Shown here: piece by piece, positions 48,134 through 56,248 of the stretch
Layout: the number at the start of each line of letters is the position of its first letter
Position numbering within the stretch: the first letter of the stretch is position 1
NCBI GenBank assembly: GCA_947625935.1
Contig: CANQQE010000012.1
Location: forward strand, 16,202-80,201
DNA length: 64,000 nt
Direction: 5' to 3'
DNA from: an uncultured Muribaculaceae bacterium
Lineage (GTDB): Bacteria; Bacteroidota; Bacteroidia; Bacteroidales; Muribaculaceae
Translations under genes and position numbers: made by a program
Notes under the pieces: model-generated
The model's database searches: none
Seen by the model: the letters and a program-made list of their open reading frames with translations, nothing else
Told to the model about the DNA's origin: nothing

Positions 48134-48401
48134 TCCCGACAGGGAGCCCTTCATGTTTAGCCGGGTATTGCCGACAGGCAATGTCCGTTCCCTGTTTCCG
48201 CATAAGACCTCAATCTGAAAGATTGATTGTACTGAAAACACCCCTGTGTCTTTGGTAGGGCTTGCCCATGGGCAAGCCGCCAATCCCCACAAGTGCGCCA
48301 TCGTTGGATAACCCCATGTCGGAGCGCATAGCGCGACTACATGGGGCCACCTGACCCCCGGTCCCTGTAACGCTACCTCGCAGAGGTTGCGGCTCACAAC
48401 C
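48134..48401. repeat. Array of perfect hairpins in a gene-free region
   Basis: Six short inverted repeats in 268 bases: TCCC-GACA-GGGA (48134-48145), ATTGCC-GACA-GGCAAT (48167-48182), TCAATC-tgaaa-GATTGA (48210-48226), a 20-base perfect palindrome (48259-48278), CCCCATGT...ACATGGGG (48312-48346), and GGTTG...CAACC (48385-48401) overlapped by CCTC-GCA-GAGG (48376-48386). They lie downstream of the OmpA-like gene. A minus-strand frame of 124 codons spans them but looks incidental. Part of the 48259 palindrome recurs at 54927. A structured RNA or an intergenic repeat family is likely; not identified. Confidence 0.6.
48256..48274 (+). repeat. 19-base repeat, copy 1
   Basis: TAGGGCTTGCCCATGGGCA occurs here and again at 54927-54945. 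In this copy it extends into a perfect 20-base palindrome (48259-48278). Confidence 0.7.
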
Positions 48402-48408
48402 GCGCGTC

Positions 48409-49068
48409 TTACAGCTTGCCCGACTTTGCGAGCTGAATCAACTCCTTCTCAGGTATCAGATACACCTCCATGCGCCGGTTAGCGTGTCGGTTAAGGCGCG
48501 AATTGTTGGGTGCGATGGGGTCACCCCCGCCCATCGGATATCCGACGAGCTGCGATGAATCGCGGGCATTGTTGTCAAACCAGTCATAGACAGCCGTTAT
48601 TCTCCCCTCGGTTAGCTGTTGCTGGTGCGCCTCCGAGCCGGTATCGTCGCTGTGTATCGCTATCAGCGTTTTGAATTTCCCGTTGTCGTTGACATACGGC
48701 ACCAAAGGCTTCAGCAATCCCGAGACCGACTGTATGAGAGCCGAATCGTTGGGCTGAAACATCTCGTCGGTAGGGATGGTTATAATCACCACTTCCCCTC
48801 CGCGCATTGTCTCCACCTTATAGCCTTTTTTATAGAAACTTGTGGCTACCGAGCGCATATAATCCTTGATTGCCTCATGCTGCTTTCCCCCCACCTTCGG
48901 TGTGGCTATATTCTCATCCATGTCGAGGTCGAATATGTCAGTGGCTGCCGTGCTTTCTGTTGACTGTCTTTGGGCTGCGGATGTCGGGGATGGCGACGAG
49001 GCCATAGCCATTGCCGGTATCACAGAAACCAATGCCGACATGATTAGTAACCTTACTCCTCTCGTCAT
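48409..49068 (-). CDS. OmpA-family peptidoglycan-associated protein
   Basis: Exported protein of 219 residues with a signal peptide (MTRGVRLLIMSALVSVIPAMAMA). The OmpA/MotB C-terminal domain (about 105-210) is marked by IAIHSDDTGSEAHQQQLTEGR, then YPMGGGDPIAPNNSRLNRHANRRMEVYLIP, where the NR..NRR residues bind peptidoglycan. There is no beta-barrel. Its start overlaps the stop of the acidic-protein gene by 4 bases (ATGA), so the two are coupled. It is the last gene of the leftward block starting at fabG. Confidence 0.85.
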   Translation of the reverse strand: MTRGVRLLIMSALVSVIPAMAMASSPSPTSAAQRQSTESTAATDIFDLDMDENIATPKVGGKQHEAIKDYMRSVATSFYKKGYKVETMRGGEVVIITIPTDEMFQPNDSALIQSVSGLLKPLVPYVNDNGKFKTLIAIHSDDTGSEAHQQQLTEGRITAVYDWFDNNARDSSQLVGYPMGGGDPIAPNNSRLNRHANRRMEVYLIPEKELIQLAKSGKL

Positions 49069-49382
49069 TCCGCTCCCTCCTCATCATCATCTTCGAGGGA
49101 GTACTCATAGTCGAGCTCGGCTTTCACTATGGTTTCGACGTGCTCCTCTTTGACTTTGTTACCCTTGTCCTTCTTGAGCAGATGTTTGACCGAGTCAAGC
49201 AGGTGGTCATAGTCGAGCTCGTCATCGTTGTCGAGGTCCAACAGACCGTTTTGCTCGTAGTAATCCCAGATTATATCAATGATGTTGAGTATGTCGTCAT
49301 CGCTGTAGCTTACGCCCTCTGACTGTTTGAGAGCGGCTTTGATATATTTTATCGCTTCATTTTCGTCATACATAATAGCCAT
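49065..49382 (-). CDS. Small acidic protein of unknown function
   Basis: Not recognised as a named family. The 105 residues are strongly acidic, helical (YDENEAIKYIKAALKQSEG, DDILNIIDIIWDYYEQNG) and end in an acidic tail (SLEDDDEEGAE). No signal peptide, so cytoplasmic. A 4-base overlap couples it to the OmpA-like gene. A regulatory or chaperone-like role is possible but not supported by any motif. Confidence 0.7.
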   Translation of the reverse strand: MAIMYDENEAIKYIKAALKQSEGVSYSDDDILNIIDIIWDYYEQNGLLDLDNDDELDYDHLLDSVKHLLKKDKGNKVKEEHVETIVKAELDYEYSLEDDDEEGAE

Positions 49383-49453
49383 GATTTTGAGTTTGACATG
49401 GCTAAGTTACAAAAATCATGATACAGACCGTTCATCATCCCGGTTTTTTTGGT

Positions 49454-49990
49454 TTATTTAATACTAAGTGCCGGTGGTAGCAGCAACTCATAGTCTACCA
49501 CGTCAAGAATCTGATTGAGCTTGAATCCGACTTTTTCAAAAAACGAGACCTGTCTGAAGCCTAAACTGCGGTGGAACTCTATGCTGCCCATGTTGCTGCC
49601 GGTGATGCAGGCTATCATGGCGAAATAACCGCGCCGGCTGCATTCGGCAATCAGTTTTTCCATCAGTTTGCGGCCGATTCCGCGGCGTTGATACCCCTCG
49701 GCGAGATAGATTGTGGTTTCAAGCGTTTTTTCATATGCTGCGCGCTCTTTCCACGGATGGGCGTAGCAGTAGCCGGCTATTCTTCCGTCGGTTTCATAAA
49801 CGTAGTAGGGGAATTGCGCTGAGATTCCGTTGATGCGTTCTCTCATCTCGTCAACCGATAGCGGCACTGTCTCAAACGTCGCGACACTCTCGGTCACATA
49901 GCGGTTATAGATTGATGTGATTGCCTCGGCGTCCGCGCCAGTCACGGGCCTTATACGTTCGGTGGGCTTGGTGTTGTCGGTGGCTTTCAC
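49454..49990 (-). CDS. GNAT acetyltransferase (phosphinothricin acetyltransferase-like)
   Basis: Acetyl-CoA dependent N-acetyltransferase of 178 residues. The N-terminal RPVTGADAEAITSIYNRYV and the acetyl-CoA loop EGYQRRGIGRKLMEKLI (about 97-113) place it in the Pat/Bar-like subgroup, followed by CITGSNMGSIEFHRSLGFRQV. The natural substrate cannot be read from sequence; amino-acid analogues or small amines are usual. Its start overlaps rimM by 4 bases. Confidence 0.88.
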   Translation of the reverse strand: MKATDNTKPTERIRPVTGADAEAITSIYNRYVTESVATFETVPLSVDEMRERINGISAQFPYYVYETDGRIAGYCYAHPWKERAAYEKTLETTIYLAEGYQRRGIGRKLMEKLIAECSRRGYFAMIACITGSNMGSIEFHRSLGFRQVSFFEKVGFKLNQILDVVDYELLLPPALSIK

Positions 49991-50535
49991 AGTTCGAGCA
50001 GTCCGTGTGGGAGCGACATCTCCACGATATGTCTGTCCGTGTCAATGTCTGTGATAAATTCGTCTGCCACGGGGATATAGGTCAAATCTCCCTTATCGTT
50101 GGTGACTATGAACAGCAGATTGTCGGTCGACGACTCCACGCCGGTGATTTCACCGATTGGTTTGTTGTCCGCATCAATCGTGTAGCCTATCAGGTCTTCG
50201 GCATAGAAACCCTCGTCATCGACTTCATCACCCTCTGTGTCGTCAGCCTCCTCCATTGCGCTCAGGTCGCTTTTGAGAGCGTAGACGGCTTTGCCGCACA
50301 GCTCCTTAGCATCCTTCTCGTCGTTGATGCCGTCGATTGTGACGAGCACCGACTCGCTCCCGCGCTGTCTGACGGTGTCTATAAAGAACGGTACGAATAT
50401 CCCGTCGATATCCATCACTATGCAGCGCAGACCCTCAAAATCCACCTCCCGGTTTACGGCAGTGGCGATTTCTCCGTTGATGCCGTGAGGCTTTATCGTG
50501 CGTCCGATTTCAGTTAGCTCGGCACGGGTGATCAT
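49987..50535 (-). CDS. rimM: Ribosome maturation factor RimM
   Basis: Assists maturation of the 30S subunit head. The 182 residues show the N-terminal barrel (IGRTIKPHGINGEIATAV, the family's G-x-x-x-x-P-H-G-I-x-G-E motif) and the PRC-barrel (EDLIGYTIDADNKPIGEITGV). Between DUF4290 and the GNAT gene, overlapping both by 4 bases. An acidic insert (EEADDTEGDEVDDEG) separates the two domains. Confidence 0.92.
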   Translation of the reverse strand: MITRAELTEIGRTIKPHGINGEIATAVNREVDFEGLRCIVMDIDGIFVPFFIDTVRQRGSESVLVTIDGINDEKDAKELCGKAVYALKSDLSAMEEADDTEGDEVDDEGFYAEDLIGYTIDADNKPIGEITGVESSTDNLLFIVTNDKGDLTYIPVADEFITDIDTDRHIVEMSLPHGLLEL

Positions 50536-51125
50536 TTCTTCTTTTTCTTTTTGCCCGACGTGGGGGCCGGGGCTATCTCTTTGAACTCATGCAGATGGTA
50601 AGTGGCGGGGTCGAGGCGTATTGCCCCGTGCGAATAGCTTGCCAAGTCCTTCAATATCTTCGCATCCTCCACTCCGTCGCTGTTGACGGCCAGCATCAGC
50701 TTTTTCATGTGATTCGCGATTAGCGAGATCAGAGCGTCACGCTCCTCGCCCGGTTCCATGGTTGCCGCTTTGGCTATCATTAGCTCGATGTGGCGGCCAT
50801 AGTGGCGGTAGCGTATGGGCGACAGATGGTAATCCACCTTCTCGGGAAGCGTCTGCAGGTTCTCCGCTTTAATCACCTCGCATGGATAATCGATGTCGAG
50901 TTTGAAATCCGACATGATGGCGAGATGGTCCCACAGTTTGTGTTTGAAATCTTCTACGTCGCGTAGATGTGGAAAAAGACTGCCCATGGTGTTGATTATC
51001 GAGTAGGCGCATCTGGTGCGTTCCTCTCTGTCCTGAATTGTAAGGCAATGGTCTACCATTCGCTGGATGTTGCGGCCATATTCAGGAAGGATTAGTTTCT
51101 TTAGCTGGGTGTTATAGCTTAACAT
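50532..51125 (-). CDS. DUF4290 protein
   Basis: Bacteroidota-specific conserved protein of 197 residues, role unknown. Recognised by the N-terminal YNTQLKKLILPEYGRNIQRMVDHC and DREERTRCAYSIINTMGSLFPHLRD, and the C-terminal Lys-rich tail (GKKKKKK). Cytoplasmic. It overlaps rimM by 4 bases and follows fabG by 33, so probably one transcript. Confidence 0.9.
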   Translation of the reverse strand: MLSYNTQLKKLILPEYGRNIQRMVDHCLTIQDREERTRCAYSIINTMGSLFPHLRDVEDFKHKLWDHLAIMSDFKLDIDYPCEVIKAENLQTLPEKVDYHLSPIRYRHYGRHIELMIAKAATMEPGEERDALISLIANHMKKLMLAVNSDGVEDAKILKDLASYSHGAIRLDPATYHLHEFKEIAPAPTSGKKKKKK

Positions 51126-51158
51126 GGGCAGTCTTTTTGATTATCTGATCGGGGTTTA

Positions 51159-51905
51159 TTACATATTCATGCCGCCGTCCACTTGGATAACCTGGCCGGT
51201 GACATAGCTTGACATATCTGATGCGAGGAAAGTGGCCACATTGGCGATATCCTCCACTTTTCCGCCGCGGCGCAACGGGATTTTTTTCTCCCACTCTTTA
51301 CGCACCTCCTCTGGGAGTGCTGCGGTCATTGCGGTTTCGATGAATCCGGGGGCTATGGCGTTGGCGCGGATGCCGCGTGAACCGACCTCCTGGGCGATAC
51401 TCTTGGCCAATGCGATAAGGCCGGCTTTTGATGCTGCGTAGTTCGACTGTCCGGCGTTGCCGTGTACACCCACTACCGATGCCATGTTGATGATGCTGCC
51501 CGAACGCTGGCGCAGCATGATGGGAAGCACGGCGTTGATGAAGTTGAACGCGCTTTTGAGATTGACGGCGATCACAGCGTCCCACTGCTGCTCGGTCATT
51601 CTCATCATCAGGCCGTCCTTCGTGATGCCTGCGTTGTTGACGAGAATGTCGATTGAGCCGAAATCTTTGTGAATCTCATTTACAACCTCTTTGGTCTGGG
51701 CGAAATCGGCGGCATTGGATGCGTATCCTTTCACCTTTACACCGAGAGCGGCTATCTCCTTCTCGGTCTCTTTGCCGTTTTCATCGATTACAAGGTCAGT
51801 AAACGCTATATTCGCCCCCTCCTGAGCGAACTTCAGGGCGAGTGCTTTGCCGATACCGCGGGCTGCGCCTGTGATAACGGCGGTTTTTCCTTCGAGTAAT
51901 TTCAT
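51159..51905 (-). CDS. fabG: 3-oxoacyl-[acyl-carrier-protein] reductase
   Basis: NADPH-dependent reductase of the fatty-acid elongation cycle. The 248 residues show the cofactor motif TGAARGIG (12-19), NNAG (near 89), the catalytic serine, Y and K in YAASKAG, and the closing TGQVIQVDGGMNM. This is standard SDR FabG. A promoter lies 25 bases upstream. Confidence 0.95.
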   Translation of the reverse strand: MKLLEGKTAVITGAARGIGKALALKFAQEGANIAFTDLVIDENGKETEKEIAALGVKVKGYASNAADFAQTKEVVNEIHKDFGSIDILVNNAGITKDGLMMRMTEQQWDAVIAVNLKSAFNFINAVLPIMLRQRSGSIINMASVVGVHGNAGQSNYAASKAGLIALAKSIAQEVGSRGIRANAIAPGFIETAMTAALPEEVRKEWEKKIPLRRGGKVEDIANVATFLASDMSSYVTGQVIQVDGGMNM

Positions 51906-51929
51906 TTTTCTTAGTGTTGATTCAGGTCA

Positions 51930-51961
51930 CAAAGTTACGATTTTATGCGCTATCATGCAAT
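51930..51961 (-). promoter_or_regulatory. Promoter of the fabG-DUF4290-rimM operon
   Basis: On the minus strand ATTG (51961-51958), 20 bases, TAACTTTG (51937-51930). The -7 box is exact and the -33 has one mismatch. Confidence 0.7.
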
Positions 51962-51963
51962 TT

Positions 51964-52908
51964 TTAAATTTTTACTAAAAATCCGCCGCATGAATAACCG
52001 CCGCCGAATACGCTCAACCCGACCCATTCTCCCGGCTTGAACTTGTCGCGGTTTTGGGCGAAGACAAGCGGTGCGCTGGCCGACCCTGTGTTGCCGAGTT
52101 CTTCTATGTTGTTGATGAACTTGTCATCGCCCACCTCAAGCTGATGGGCCACATTGGCGATTATGCGCTTGTTGGCCTGGTGACATATGATGTGATCCAG
52201 GTCGCGGGTTCTAAGCCCGTGAGGCTCCGCGACCTTGTCAAGCGACTCGATCAGGTATTGGCAGGCGTGGATAAACACGTCGCGGCCGTCGGGCATAGTG
52301 ATACCGTCCTCCTTCGGACGCAGCTTCACCCCTTCAGGCCCTTTGCTTATGTTGCCGAGACCGCAGGTCATGATTTCTTTGATTTCAGGTTCGTTTGGCG
52401 ACATTCGCTCCTTCGAGAGAAAAAATGCGACCGCTGCGTCACCCCACAAGTGTCCGCATTTGGGGTCGCTCTCGTTGCTGTAATATGTGTTGTGCTCCGA
52501 GCAGACGAGCAATGCCTTCGTGGCCTTTCCCGATGCGAAATAACCTTCGACTATTTCAAGGCCGTTCACAAACGACGAGCACGCCGCCGAGGCGTAGACG
52601 GCGCGTGCGCCGTCGATTTGATATTTTTTTTGTGCCTCGTGAGCCAGTGTTGCCACGGTGTCATAGGCTGAATAAGACGCCGACACGATCAGGTCGACAT
52701 CCTTTATGTCGTAGGGGAGAGTGGGGAGTGCGTTTTCTATGGCGGCAAGACCCATCGAATTGTGGCCTTCGTCTTCTGCCGCCTTGGAGCGGGTGACGAT
52801 TCCTGTGCGTTTGACGATCCAGTCCGATGTCAATCCGTTGATGGGTAAAAAATGGTCGTTGTCGACCCGGGCTTCCGGCACATAGTAGCCAGTGGAATTA
52901 ATAAACAT
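51964..52908 (-). CDS. FabH-like ketoacyl-ACP synthase III
   Basis: Thiolase-fold condensing enzyme of 314 residues. The catalytic triad is complete: C110 in SAACSSF, H243 in ICHQANKR and N273 in NTGSAS. This fits 3-oxoacyl-ACP synthase III, which starts fatty-acid chains from acetyl-CoA or a branched acyl-CoA. It is probably an accessory or specialised FabH, because it overlaps a TetR-type regulator by 11 bases and is not grouped with other fab genes except nearby fabG. Acyl specificity is unknown. Confidence 0.88.
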   Translation of the reverse strand: MFINSTGYYVPEARVDNDHFLPINGLTSDWIVKRTGIVTRSKAAEDEGHNSMGLAAIENALPTLPYDIKDVDLIVSASYSAYDTVATLAHEAQKKYQIDGARAVYASAACSSFVNGLEIVEGYFASGKATKALLVCSEHNTYYSNESDPKCGHLWGDAAVAFFLSKERMSPNEPEIKEIMTCGLGNISKGPEGVKLRPKEDGITMPDGRDVFIHACQYLIESLDKVAEPHGLRTRDLDHIICHQANKRIIANVAHQLEVGDDKFINNIEELGNTGSASAPLVFAQNRDKFKPGEWVGLSVFGGGYSCGGFLVKI

Positions 52909-53488
52909 GATTTTGGTATTTTATGCCTTTGATTATAAAGTTAATGATGTCTCGGTTTGATGATTGCTCATCGCCATGGTGGTCATCGGCGTTGTCATGC
53001 AGTTGCATTGTATAGACTCCGTGAAGCACGGCTGAAATCAGCGGCGACAGACGCTCGGCCTGCTCCTTGTCGAAACTGCCGTCAGAGATTCCCTCGGCGG
53101 TGATTAGGCCGAGAATCTCGTTGACTTTGGCCTCGGCCAATCGCCTGACGCGCCCTATGCGTTTGTATTCAAACGTGAAAAACGACCGCAAGGTATCCTG
53201 GCGGTTGTCGCTCATCAGTGCAAGCCTGTGTTCGAGAAACAGGCGCAGCTTCTCGGTGGGTGTGCGTTGCGAAATGGCGATTTCGCGCAGATTGGTGACA
53301 AGGCGTTCACTCTCTCGCTCGATGACGGCGTTGTAGATGTCGCGCTTGTTTTTGAAGTAGGTGTAAATTGTGCGCCGACCCTTGTCTGAGGCGTTGGCGA
53401 TGTCATTCATCGTCGTGTTTTCTATGCCGTTTTTGACAAACAGTTGCCTTGCGACATCAATCAGTTTTTCTCGGGTTTTGGAGACCAT
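52898..53488 (-). CDS. TetR-family transcriptional regulator
   Basis: Repressor-type regulator of 196 residues. The N-terminal helix-turn-helix is clear (TTMNDIANASDKGRRTIYTYFKNK, about 25-48). The C-terminal ligand domain is divergent, as usual. It overlaps the FabH-like gene by 11 bases, so the two are co-expressed and the regulator probably senses an acyl or envelope compound. An inverted repeat GCACA...TGTGC (53494-53515) lies in the shared upstream region with dacB and is a candidate operator. Confidence 0.9.
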   Translation of the reverse strand: MVSKTREKLIDVARQLFVKNGIENTTMNDIANASDKGRRTIYTYFKNKRDIYNAVIERESERLVTNLREIAISQRTPTEKLRLFLEHRLALMSDNRQDTLRSFFTFEYKRIGRVRRLAEAKVNEILGLITAEGISDGSFDKEQAERLSPLISAVLHGVYTMQLHDNADDHHGDEQSSNRDIINFIIKGIKYQNHVY

Positions 53489-53493
53489 TATTG

Positions 53494-53515
53494 CACAAAT
53501 TTACATTCAATGTGC
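53494..53515. promoter_or_regulatory. Candidate TetR operator between the tetR and dacB genes
   Basis: GCACA at 53494-53498 and TGTGC at 53511-53515 form an inverted repeat with a 12-base spacer. It lies just upstream of the TetR start and overlaps a minus-strand TAAATTTG (53503-53496). The -7 box of dacB (TACCTTTG) is at 53544-53551. Location fits autoregulation, but the arms are short. Confidence 0.35.
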
Positions 53516-53543
53516 GAAATTACATATTTTATCGGAATATGAC

Positions 53544-53551
53544 TACCTTTG
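53544..53551 (+). promoter_or_regulatory. -7 promoter box for the PBP4-type gene
   Basis: TACCTTTG is an exact -7 match, 18 bases ahead of the preferred ATG at 53569. The -33 half is weak. It lies downstream of the in-frame ATG at 53449, which overlaps tetR on the opposite strand and is therefore rejected. Confidence 0.5.
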
Positions 53552-53568
53552 TGTGTGTTTTTATATCT

Positions 53569-54885
53569 ATGAAAATGAAAAAATTAGTTATATTGGCCAT
53601 TGCGGCTGCATTATGTTTTAATTTGTCGGCTGTGGCGATTAAGGGAATTGACGACGCGGCTACTGTTGGGATATACATTAAGGACTTGCGCAACGGGAAG
53701 ATTGTGGCTGACCATCAGTCGGCTTTGGCCATGACCCCCGCGAGCGTTATGAAGTGTCTCACCACGGCTACCGCAATGAAGATTCTCGGCCCGGGGTACC
53801 GCTTTGAAACCCCCGTTTATCTGGTCGGCACTAAGCGCGGTTCTACTTTTAACGGCCGTGTGGTGATTGAAGCGTCGGGCGATCCTGCGGTCGATAGCCG
53901 TTATTTTGCCGATCGTGCAGGCTTCACTGACTCTATCGTCGCTCTGTTGTCGCGCAACGGCATCAGGCAATTGAGGGGTGACATAGTGGTCGATCAGTCT
54001 CGTTTTTCCGATGTCGGCCCATCTTCATGGTGGGAGATAGATGATGTGGCTTGGGACTACGGTGCGCCGTTCTACGGGTTCAATTTCGCCGATAACTTGG
54101 TCACTCTTGATTTGTCGTCTCTCGAAACAGAGCCGCGTCTGGTCAAATTCAATGTCACCCGCGGGGCTAAGTCAGGCGACTTCGACCTCGTCAGGGGGAT
54201 TTATTCGACCGATCTCCGGGTCGATGGCAAATTGGGTAAACGCAAATCGGTTGAGACCACTGTCCCCGATCCTGTTGCTCTGTTCAAGGTTAAGATGATG
54301 CCTGCTCTCCGTGATGCGGGAGTCACCTACGAACTGCTTGCTACTGCCGATGGTGATACCATTGATGTCTACCGCCATCAATCCCCATCGGTCGCTGAGA
54401 TTGCCCGTAGCCTCATGCACCGCAGCGACAACATGATGGCCGATGCGATGCTGAGGGCTGTCAGCGAGAAAAAAACGCTTGCGGCCGCTGTCGGCGCTGA
54501 ATTGAAGCTATGGGATTCCCTTGAAGTGAAATTGAATCCGGTGAGAATCTTTGACGGGAGCGGTCTTGTAAGGGTTGATGCGATTACACCTCGCGCGCTC
54601 GGCGATGTGCTCGTCGCTATGGCCGGTGATTCAGCTTATGTGGCAGCGTTCCCCCTCGTCGGTTTTGACGGCACGGTCAAGAATTTCCTTCGCGACACAC
54701 CCCTCGAAGGAAAGATGGCATTGAAAAGCGGTTCGATGACCGCCGTCAGATGCTACGCCGGATACAAACTCGACGGCGAGGGAAAGCCTACCCACGCCGT
54801 CGTGATTATGGTCAATAATTCATTCCTGAAACCTGCAGAGCTGCGGAAATGCCTGCAAAACTACCTGCTATCCATTTTCGCCTGA
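53569..54885 (+). CDS. dacB: D-alanyl-D-alanine carboxypeptidase/endopeptidase (PBP4 type)
   Basis: Periplasmic peptidoglycan carboxypeptidase-endopeptidase. From ATG 53569 it is 438 residues with a signal peptide (about 1-23). The S13 catalytic motifs are S59-V-M-K62 in TPASVMKCLTT, SDN in HRSDNMMADAML and KSG in ALKSGSMTAV. The propeller-like insert of PBP4 is present. It diverges from the tetR-fabH pair and shares their upstream region. Confidence 0.9.
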   Translation: MKMKKLVILAIAAALCFNLSAVAIKGIDDAATVGIYIKDLRNGKIVADHQSALAMTPASVMKCLTTATAMKILGPGYRFETPVYLVGTKRGSTFNGRVVIEASGDPAVDSRYFADRAGFTDSIVALLSRNGIRQLRGDIVVDQSRFSDVGPSSWWEIDDVAWDYGAPFYGFNFADNLVTLDLSSLETEPRLVKFNVTRGAKSGDFDLVRGIYSTDLRVDGKLGKRKSVETTVPDPVALFKVKMMPALRDAGVTYELLATADGDTIDVYRHQSPSVAEIARSLMHRSDNMMADAMLRAVSEKKTLAAAVGAELKLWDSLEVKLNPVRIFDGSGLVRVDAITPRALGDVLVAMAGDSAYVAAFPLVGFDGTVKNFLRDTPLEGKMALKSGSMTAVRCYAGYKLDGEGKPTHAVVIMVNNSFLKPAELRKCLQNYLLSIFA

Positions 54886-54926
54886 AAGATTATATCTCCA
54901 CCCGCAACACCCTCGCTCCCACCTGA

Positions 54927-54945
54927 TAGGGCTTGCCCATGGGCA
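54927..54945 (+). repeat. 19-base repeat, copy 2
   Basis: Second copy of TAGGGCTTGCCCATGGGCA (first at 48256-48274). It lies between the convergent dacB and ald genes. Here only the 12-base core TGCCCATGGGCA remains palindromic. Confidence 0.7.
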
Positions 54946-54968
54946 CGGTAGTTCTTCATCATTTTTAG

Positions 54969-56075
54969 TCAGAGCGAGAGCGGCACATACGGCATATCCC
55001 ACGCTTCCGCCACTGCCTTACATGTGATATGTCCGCCAACCATGTTGACCCCTTCTGCCAGACCGCTGTCCTTACGGCACGCGTCACGCCATCCTGAGTC
55101 GGCCAGCTTCAGGGCGTAGGGTAGTGTCGCGTTTGTCAGGGCGAGCGTTGATGTGTAGGGCACGGCTCCCGGAATATTCGCTACGGCGTAGTGGACTATG
55201 CCGTCTACCTCATATGTCGGCTGGCTGTGTGTAGTCGGGTGCGATGTTTCGAAGCAACCGCCTTGGTCGATAGCGACATCAACGAGCACGGTGCCGGGTT
55301 GCATCAGTTTGAGCATATTGCGTGTGATGAGATGCGGTGCTTTCGCTCCCGGGATAAGTACCGAGCCGATGACGAGGTCAGTTGTCGGCAATTCAATCTC
55401 GATGTTATGGGTTGACGAATATAGCGTCTTAACATTTTTGGGCATTACCTCTGAGATGTGGCGCAATGTCGGCAGCGAGATGTCGGCAATAGTGACATCC
55501 GCTCCAAGCCCCGAAGCCATCAATGCGGCGTTTCTTCCCACAACTCCTCCGCCGAGAATCAGCACCTTCGCCGGCTTGACACCGGGTACGCCTCCGAGCA
55601 ATATCCCTTTACCCCCTTGGGGCTTTTCAAGGAATCGAGCGCCTTCCTGTATCGACATTCTGCCGGCCACCTCACTCATGGGTGTGAGTAGCGGAAGTCC
55701 CCCCTGTGGCCCTATGACTGTTTCATAGGCTATGCAGGTCGAACCTGATTTGATCATGGCTTCGGTCAGCTCGAGGTCGCTGGCGAAGTGGAAATAGGTA
55801 AACACCACCTGTCCTTGCCTGACAAGGGGATATTCAGGTTCTATAGGTTCTTTGACTTTGATAATCATATCGGCGATGGCGTAGACCTCTGCTATCGTTG
55901 GAAGGATAATCGCTCCTGCCTTTGTGTAATCGTCGTCGCTGAATCCCGAGCCTTCTCCCGCTGTGTGCTGCACATACACCTTGTGCCCGTGCCCGATCAG
56001 CTCCTTAACGCCGGCGGGGGTTGCTCCCACTCGGTTCTCGTTGTTCTTAATCTCTTTTGGAATACCGATAATCAT
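54969..56075 (-). CDS. ald: Alanine dehydrogenase
   Basis: Reversible NAD-dependent oxidative deamination of L-alanine to pyruvate. The 368 residues from the preferred ATG (MIIGIPKEIKNNENRVG) contain KVKEPIEPEY, the Rossmann motif ILGGGVVGRNAA (about 170) and the C-terminal NAVANIPGAVPYTST-type signature (here YAVANIPGAVPYTSTLAL). A 9-base longer start at 56084 is possible. It lies next to gdhA, together forming a nitrogen-assimilation pair. Confidence 0.94.
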   Translation of the reverse strand: MIIGIPKEIKNNENRVGATPAGVKELIGHGHKVYVQHTAGEGSGFSDDDYTKAGAIILPTIAEVYAIADMIIKVKEPIEPEYPLVRQGQVVFTYFHFASDLELTEAMIKSGSTCIAYETVIGPQGGLPLLTPMSEVAGRMSIQEGARFLEKPQGGKGILLGGVPGVKPAKVLILGGGVVGRNAALMASGLGADVTIADISLPTLRHISEVMPKNVKTLYSSTHNIEIELPTTDLVIGSVLIPGAKAPHLITRNMLKLMQPGTVLVDVAIDQGGCFETSHPTTHSQPTYEVDGIVHYAVANIPGAVPYTSTLALTNATLPYALKLADSGWRDACRKDSGLAEGVNMVGGHITCKAVAEAWDMPYVPLSL

Positions 56076-56126
56076 AGTTCTCACAATATTTTAGGGTTAC
56101 TAATTCAATTCAAGGTAACTGTCCCC

Positions 56127-56157
56127 CAAATATACTCAAATTATCGTTACATACAAC
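56127..56157 (-). promoter_or_regulatory. Promoter of ald
   Basis: On the minus strand GTTG (56157-56154), 19 bases, TATATTTG (56134-56127). The -7 box is exact; the -33 has one mismatch. Confidence 0.6.
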
Positions 56158-56190
56158 TTGCAATCCCGAAAAATAATAAAAACCGGCTCT

Positions 56191-56223
56191 AAAAAAAGTC
56201 GCCCGGGGACTCCGAGCGACTTT
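56191..56223 (-). terminator. Terminator after gdhA
   Basis: On the minus strand AAAGTCGC...GCGACTTT with a GC-rich stem is followed by a T run (complement of AAAAAAA at 56191-56197). It lies 26 bases past the gdhA stop. Confidence 0.85.
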
Positions 56224-56248
56224 GATATTCTGTGAATGGGGCTTCTGT

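Noticed and set aside
48023-48397. A 124-codon minus-strand open frame over the hairpin array
   Set aside because: It crosses all but one of the array's inverted repeats, lacks any recognisable motif or start signal and has an odd composition rich in Trp, Gly, Pro and Cys. More likely open by chance.
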